From Camelus bactrianus (lineage: Eukaryota; Chordata; Mammalia; Artiodactyla; Camelidae): a DNA stretch of 64,000 bases. The stretch spans positions 34,844,457-34,908,456 of the forward strand of contig NC_133565.1 in assembly GCF_048773025.1 (NCBI RefSeq), read 5' to 3'. The notes below the pieces were generated by a model, which made no database searches, was not told where the DNA came from, and was given only the letters and a program-made list of their open reading frames with translations. The translations under genes and the position numbers were made by a program. Positions 61,601 through 64,000 of the stretch are shown piece by piece; within the stretch, counting starts at the first letter, position 1, and the number at the start of each line of letters is the position of its first letter.

Positions 61601-62640
61601 AAGTACGTAGTAGAAAAAGACAACAGCTCCAAACAAAGGCAAAGAACGATAAACAGGCAACGCACAGAAAACCAAGTACACCTTCCACGAGCAGATGCAA
61701 AGACGCTCTGCCTTGCCCAGAGCTTAAGAAATGCAAATCAAAACCACAGTGGGCTATTCTTGACCCACCGGCTTGGCAAACGTTTTAAAAGATTTCATAC
61801 TGCCAGAGCTGCCAGGTGCGTGAACAAGCAAGCACCGTGATGCTGTTGGTGATTCAACATACTGCAGGGTGGCTGGGCCACACTCTTAAGACTTCAGATG
61901 CCCACACACCTGACCTGAGAATTGTGCTTCTAGGAAACTACCCGAGGACACTCCCCCTGTAAGGATACAAAAGTGTTTTTAACAAGGAAACTCTCTGCAG
62001 ATGGTTTTAAACAGAGAAAAACGAAAACCAACCTAAATCTCCACTGGTAGAGGATTGCGCAGGTCAGCTGTCGTCCACGACGGAATGCCCTGTGGCCCTG
62101 ACAACGGTGAGGCAGGTCTGTGGACGTGGGGAAAATGCTCTGTGATGCATTTTTAAATGAAACAAAAATGCAGAGCAGCACATTTGGTGTGGTCTCGTTC
62201 GTGATATGCTCTTACTTAATTTTATTTTTTGACTGAAGTGTAGTTGATTTACAACGTTGCATTAGTTCCTGGTGTATGACGTTGTGACTCAATTATACAT
62301 ACATCACAGACTCTTTTCACGTTCTTTTTCATTACAGGTTACTACAAGCCACTGAATATACTGCCCTGTGCTGTACAGTAGGACTTTGCGGTTTATCTAT
62401 TCTTTTAAATAAACAGCAATACTTTTAAACAAAAACATATATACGACACGTAGGCACACACGTAAAACTTTTTAGAGAAGGATGGTCCTAGAACTGTTAA
62501 CGTCTGGGGATGGGGCCTGGGGTTTAGTTTGGGAGGGAGATGAGAAAGGAGACATATATCATTTTACATCTTCTTACTATCATTTAAATTTTGTTTTTAC
62601 CACACGCTTATGTAACTTTCTTTAAAGCTTAAAAATTTTA
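61601..62640 (+). repeat. Old L1M LINE, split by a younger L1 end
   Basis: 'atgcaaatcaaaaccacagt', 'gagaattgtgcttctaggaa' and 'gatgcatttttaaatgaaac' (to 62206) then 'ggacacactg'-type 3' sequence after 62424 ('ttttaccacacgcttatgta') follow an old L1 in order. The interruption at 62207-62408 is a minus-strand L1 3' end. Confidence 0.65.
62207..62408 (-). repeat. L1 LINE 3' end nested in an older L1
   Basis: 'tgaagtgtagttgatttaca', 'caggttactacaagccactg' and 'gtgctgtacagtaggacttt' are the reverse complement of the young L1 3'UTR; only about 200 bp were inserted. Confidence 0.85.
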
Positions 62641-63656
62641 ATTACTATGAAGGACACTGTACAAGCAGAAATGCTCCTGAGGGATGTAAGTACTCTCCCC
62701 CTGCCCCACTGCCCTGCTTTTTACAGCTTCTCCTTAAAAAGTCCTATTCAGATCATCAAAAGCCCAGAATGGAGGTAGGTTCTGGCTAAGATTTTATTGC
62801 TTTTAATGGCAGTGGTGTAGAAGAGGCTATTACCTGGAAACCAAAAAGTCCATTAAAGCAGCATTTGAAGTACCGTGGAGGGGACAGCTGCAAAGTGTCC
62901 CAAGGAAATCAGACACTGCGGCCCTGAATCTCTTTGCCGTCCACCACTGCGTCCCTCTAAAGGCCCAGACGAACTTTAAACTTCTAATAGCGAAGCATTA
63001 AATAAAAGCCACATTAGGTTTTTAGCCAGCCTGGTCCTGATTCCATACGCCCACGGGTTAGCTTCTGAAATAGCTCCCAAACCAGCCCCGACCCGGGGCC
63101 GGGGCCTCTCACATCGGGCACAGCTGCGCCCACAGCTTCTGGGCCTGGAAGCATTTCCGCGGCTGTTCGTGCGCCCAGAGCTGCCCCACAGAAAGGTGCA
63201 GGTGACCCATGGCTCTTGCTGGCGGCTGTGCTGCCTGAAGGTCAGGCTTCGGCAAAGCCTGTTTGAAAGGCAACCCCCAACCACGTCAGCAAGAGGAAGT
63301 CTTCACTCTCGTCGGAACTCTTGTGGACACTTGCGTTTTACTCCAGTTCTAGTTGTCAGCGCTGGGCAAGCATGTTCCGCCTAAACCATCTGCACCGGCG
63401 ATGCCCATCTCCAGGGCTCACACCGGATTTGCTTATACACCCAAGCCCGGCTTCTCATACGCTTTATCCCGGCGTCTTAATGCCCACCGTCGACGTCCCA
63501 GCCCCTGGCTCCCACAGTCAAACAGAGAAGGTGGTTTCCTCACAGCAAACAGATCACTGTGCGCTAGACGTCTGTTTCTTCCTCTGGAAAGAAAGGTTAT
63601 TTGTGATTAGGTAGAGTTCAGGATTTGAACTCAGACACTCAGTTCCACACTCATTC

Positions 63657-63832
63657 GGTTACTCCAGCGTCCCTCAAAGTGTGGTCCTTGGACCGGCAGC
63701 ATCAGCATCCTTTGGAAGCTGTTAGATGTGCAGGTTCAGACCGGCTGAATCAGAGACTCAGGCAGGACCCAGCATTTGGGTTTAACAAGAGCTCCAGCGG
63801 GTTGTGGCGCATTTAAAGTTGGAGAATCACCG
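63657..63832 (+). mobile_element. hAT-Charlie-type non-autonomous DNA transposon relic
   Basis: 'ccctcaaagtgtggtccttg', 'gaccggcagcatcagcatcc' and 'taacaagagctccagcgggt' ending 'gttggagaatcacc' follow a MER5-group element nearly end to end. Confidence 0.8.
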
Positions 63833-64000
63833 AAGTTCAACCTCCTTTCCTCCTCTCTTATTTTTGAGTCCTGATCAGAAGCGAAGACTTCTCAACCGAG
63901 GAACGGTCTCATTCCCTTATTCTGGCTTTGCCTGGGCCGCAGGGCTGACACTGAGAAGGGGGAGGCCCAAGGACCAGCTTGGAGGTCGAGGCCTGTGCTG

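Larger units (their letters stand above)
57083..64000 (-). other. THSD4: THSD4 intron (partial), repeat-dense
   Basis: Runs off the right edge; no further THSD4 exon seen. Contains purine repeats (57378-57410), four young-looking L1 3' ends in mixed orientation, an older L1 split by one of them, an L2, a MIR and a hAT-type relic. 57.5-57.95, 59.2-60.15 and 62.65-63.65 kb hold nothing I can name. Confidence 0.65.

Noticed and set aside
57300-64000. Additional THSD4 exons (spacer start or Cys-rich domain)
   Set aside because: No minus-strand segment matches the expected preceding residues, and the interval is mostly L1, L2 and other repeats.

Overview
This is a window of mammalian nuclear DNA, almost certainly from a camelid (camel, alpaca or llama group). 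Three tRNA-derived SINEs with the camelid Vic-1 layout support that placement: an A-box/B-box head ending in an invariant 'ggttcaatccccag', then a short A-rich tail with aataaat units. There are also several artiodactyl-type L1 3' ends. Genes are sparse, exons are short with GT-AG borders, and nothing bacterial, viral-genomic or CRISPR-like is present.

Two protein-coding genes lie head to tail on the minus strand, in the same order and relative orientation as THSD4 and NR2E3 on human chromosome 15q23. (1) NR2E3, the photoreceptor nuclear receptor PNR, occupies 2075-5103. Coding exons 1-7 are present. The last exon, which should encode the final ~43 residues including the AF-2 helix, lies beyond the left edge. 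(2) THSD4 (ADAMTSL6), a secreted fibrillin-microfibril protein, occupies 25341-57082 as its ten 3'-most coding exons: the end of the ADAMTS-type spacer, six thrombospondin type 1 repeats and the C-terminal PLAC domain with the stop codon. Its 5' exons lie beyond the right edge. A probable 3'UTR of about 5.9 kb runs down to a polyadenylation signal near 19455.

Layout, left to right: 1-2074, NR2E3 intron 7 with an L2 relic; 2075-5103, NR2E3 exons 7 to 1; 5104-19430, intergenic space with MIRs, a hAT-type DNA transposon split by a solo LTR with a 4-bp target duplication, a CpG-rich patch near 12 kb, an AT-rich block and L1 fragments; 19435-25340, putative THSD4 3'UTR; 25341-57082, THSD4 exons and introns with L1, MIR, L2, three Vic-1 SINEs, an LTR-like relic and microsatellites; 57083-64000, a further THSD4 intron packed with nested L1 3' ends in both orientations, an L2 and a hAT-type relic.

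The two genes are not known to work together. NR2E3 is a nuclear repressor/activator of photoreceptor genes, while THSD4 acts in extracellular matrix. Their adjacency is conserved synteny. I found no previously undescribed gene system. The more informative observations are the NR2E3 exon 7 donor that itself encodes a stop giving the short isoform, small NR2E3 changes relative to the human protein, poly-C tracts of 13 and 22 nt at two successive THSD4 acceptors, a (TG)n tract close to another acceptor, and well-dated nested insertions. Human comparisons are from memory and should be confirmed by alignment.
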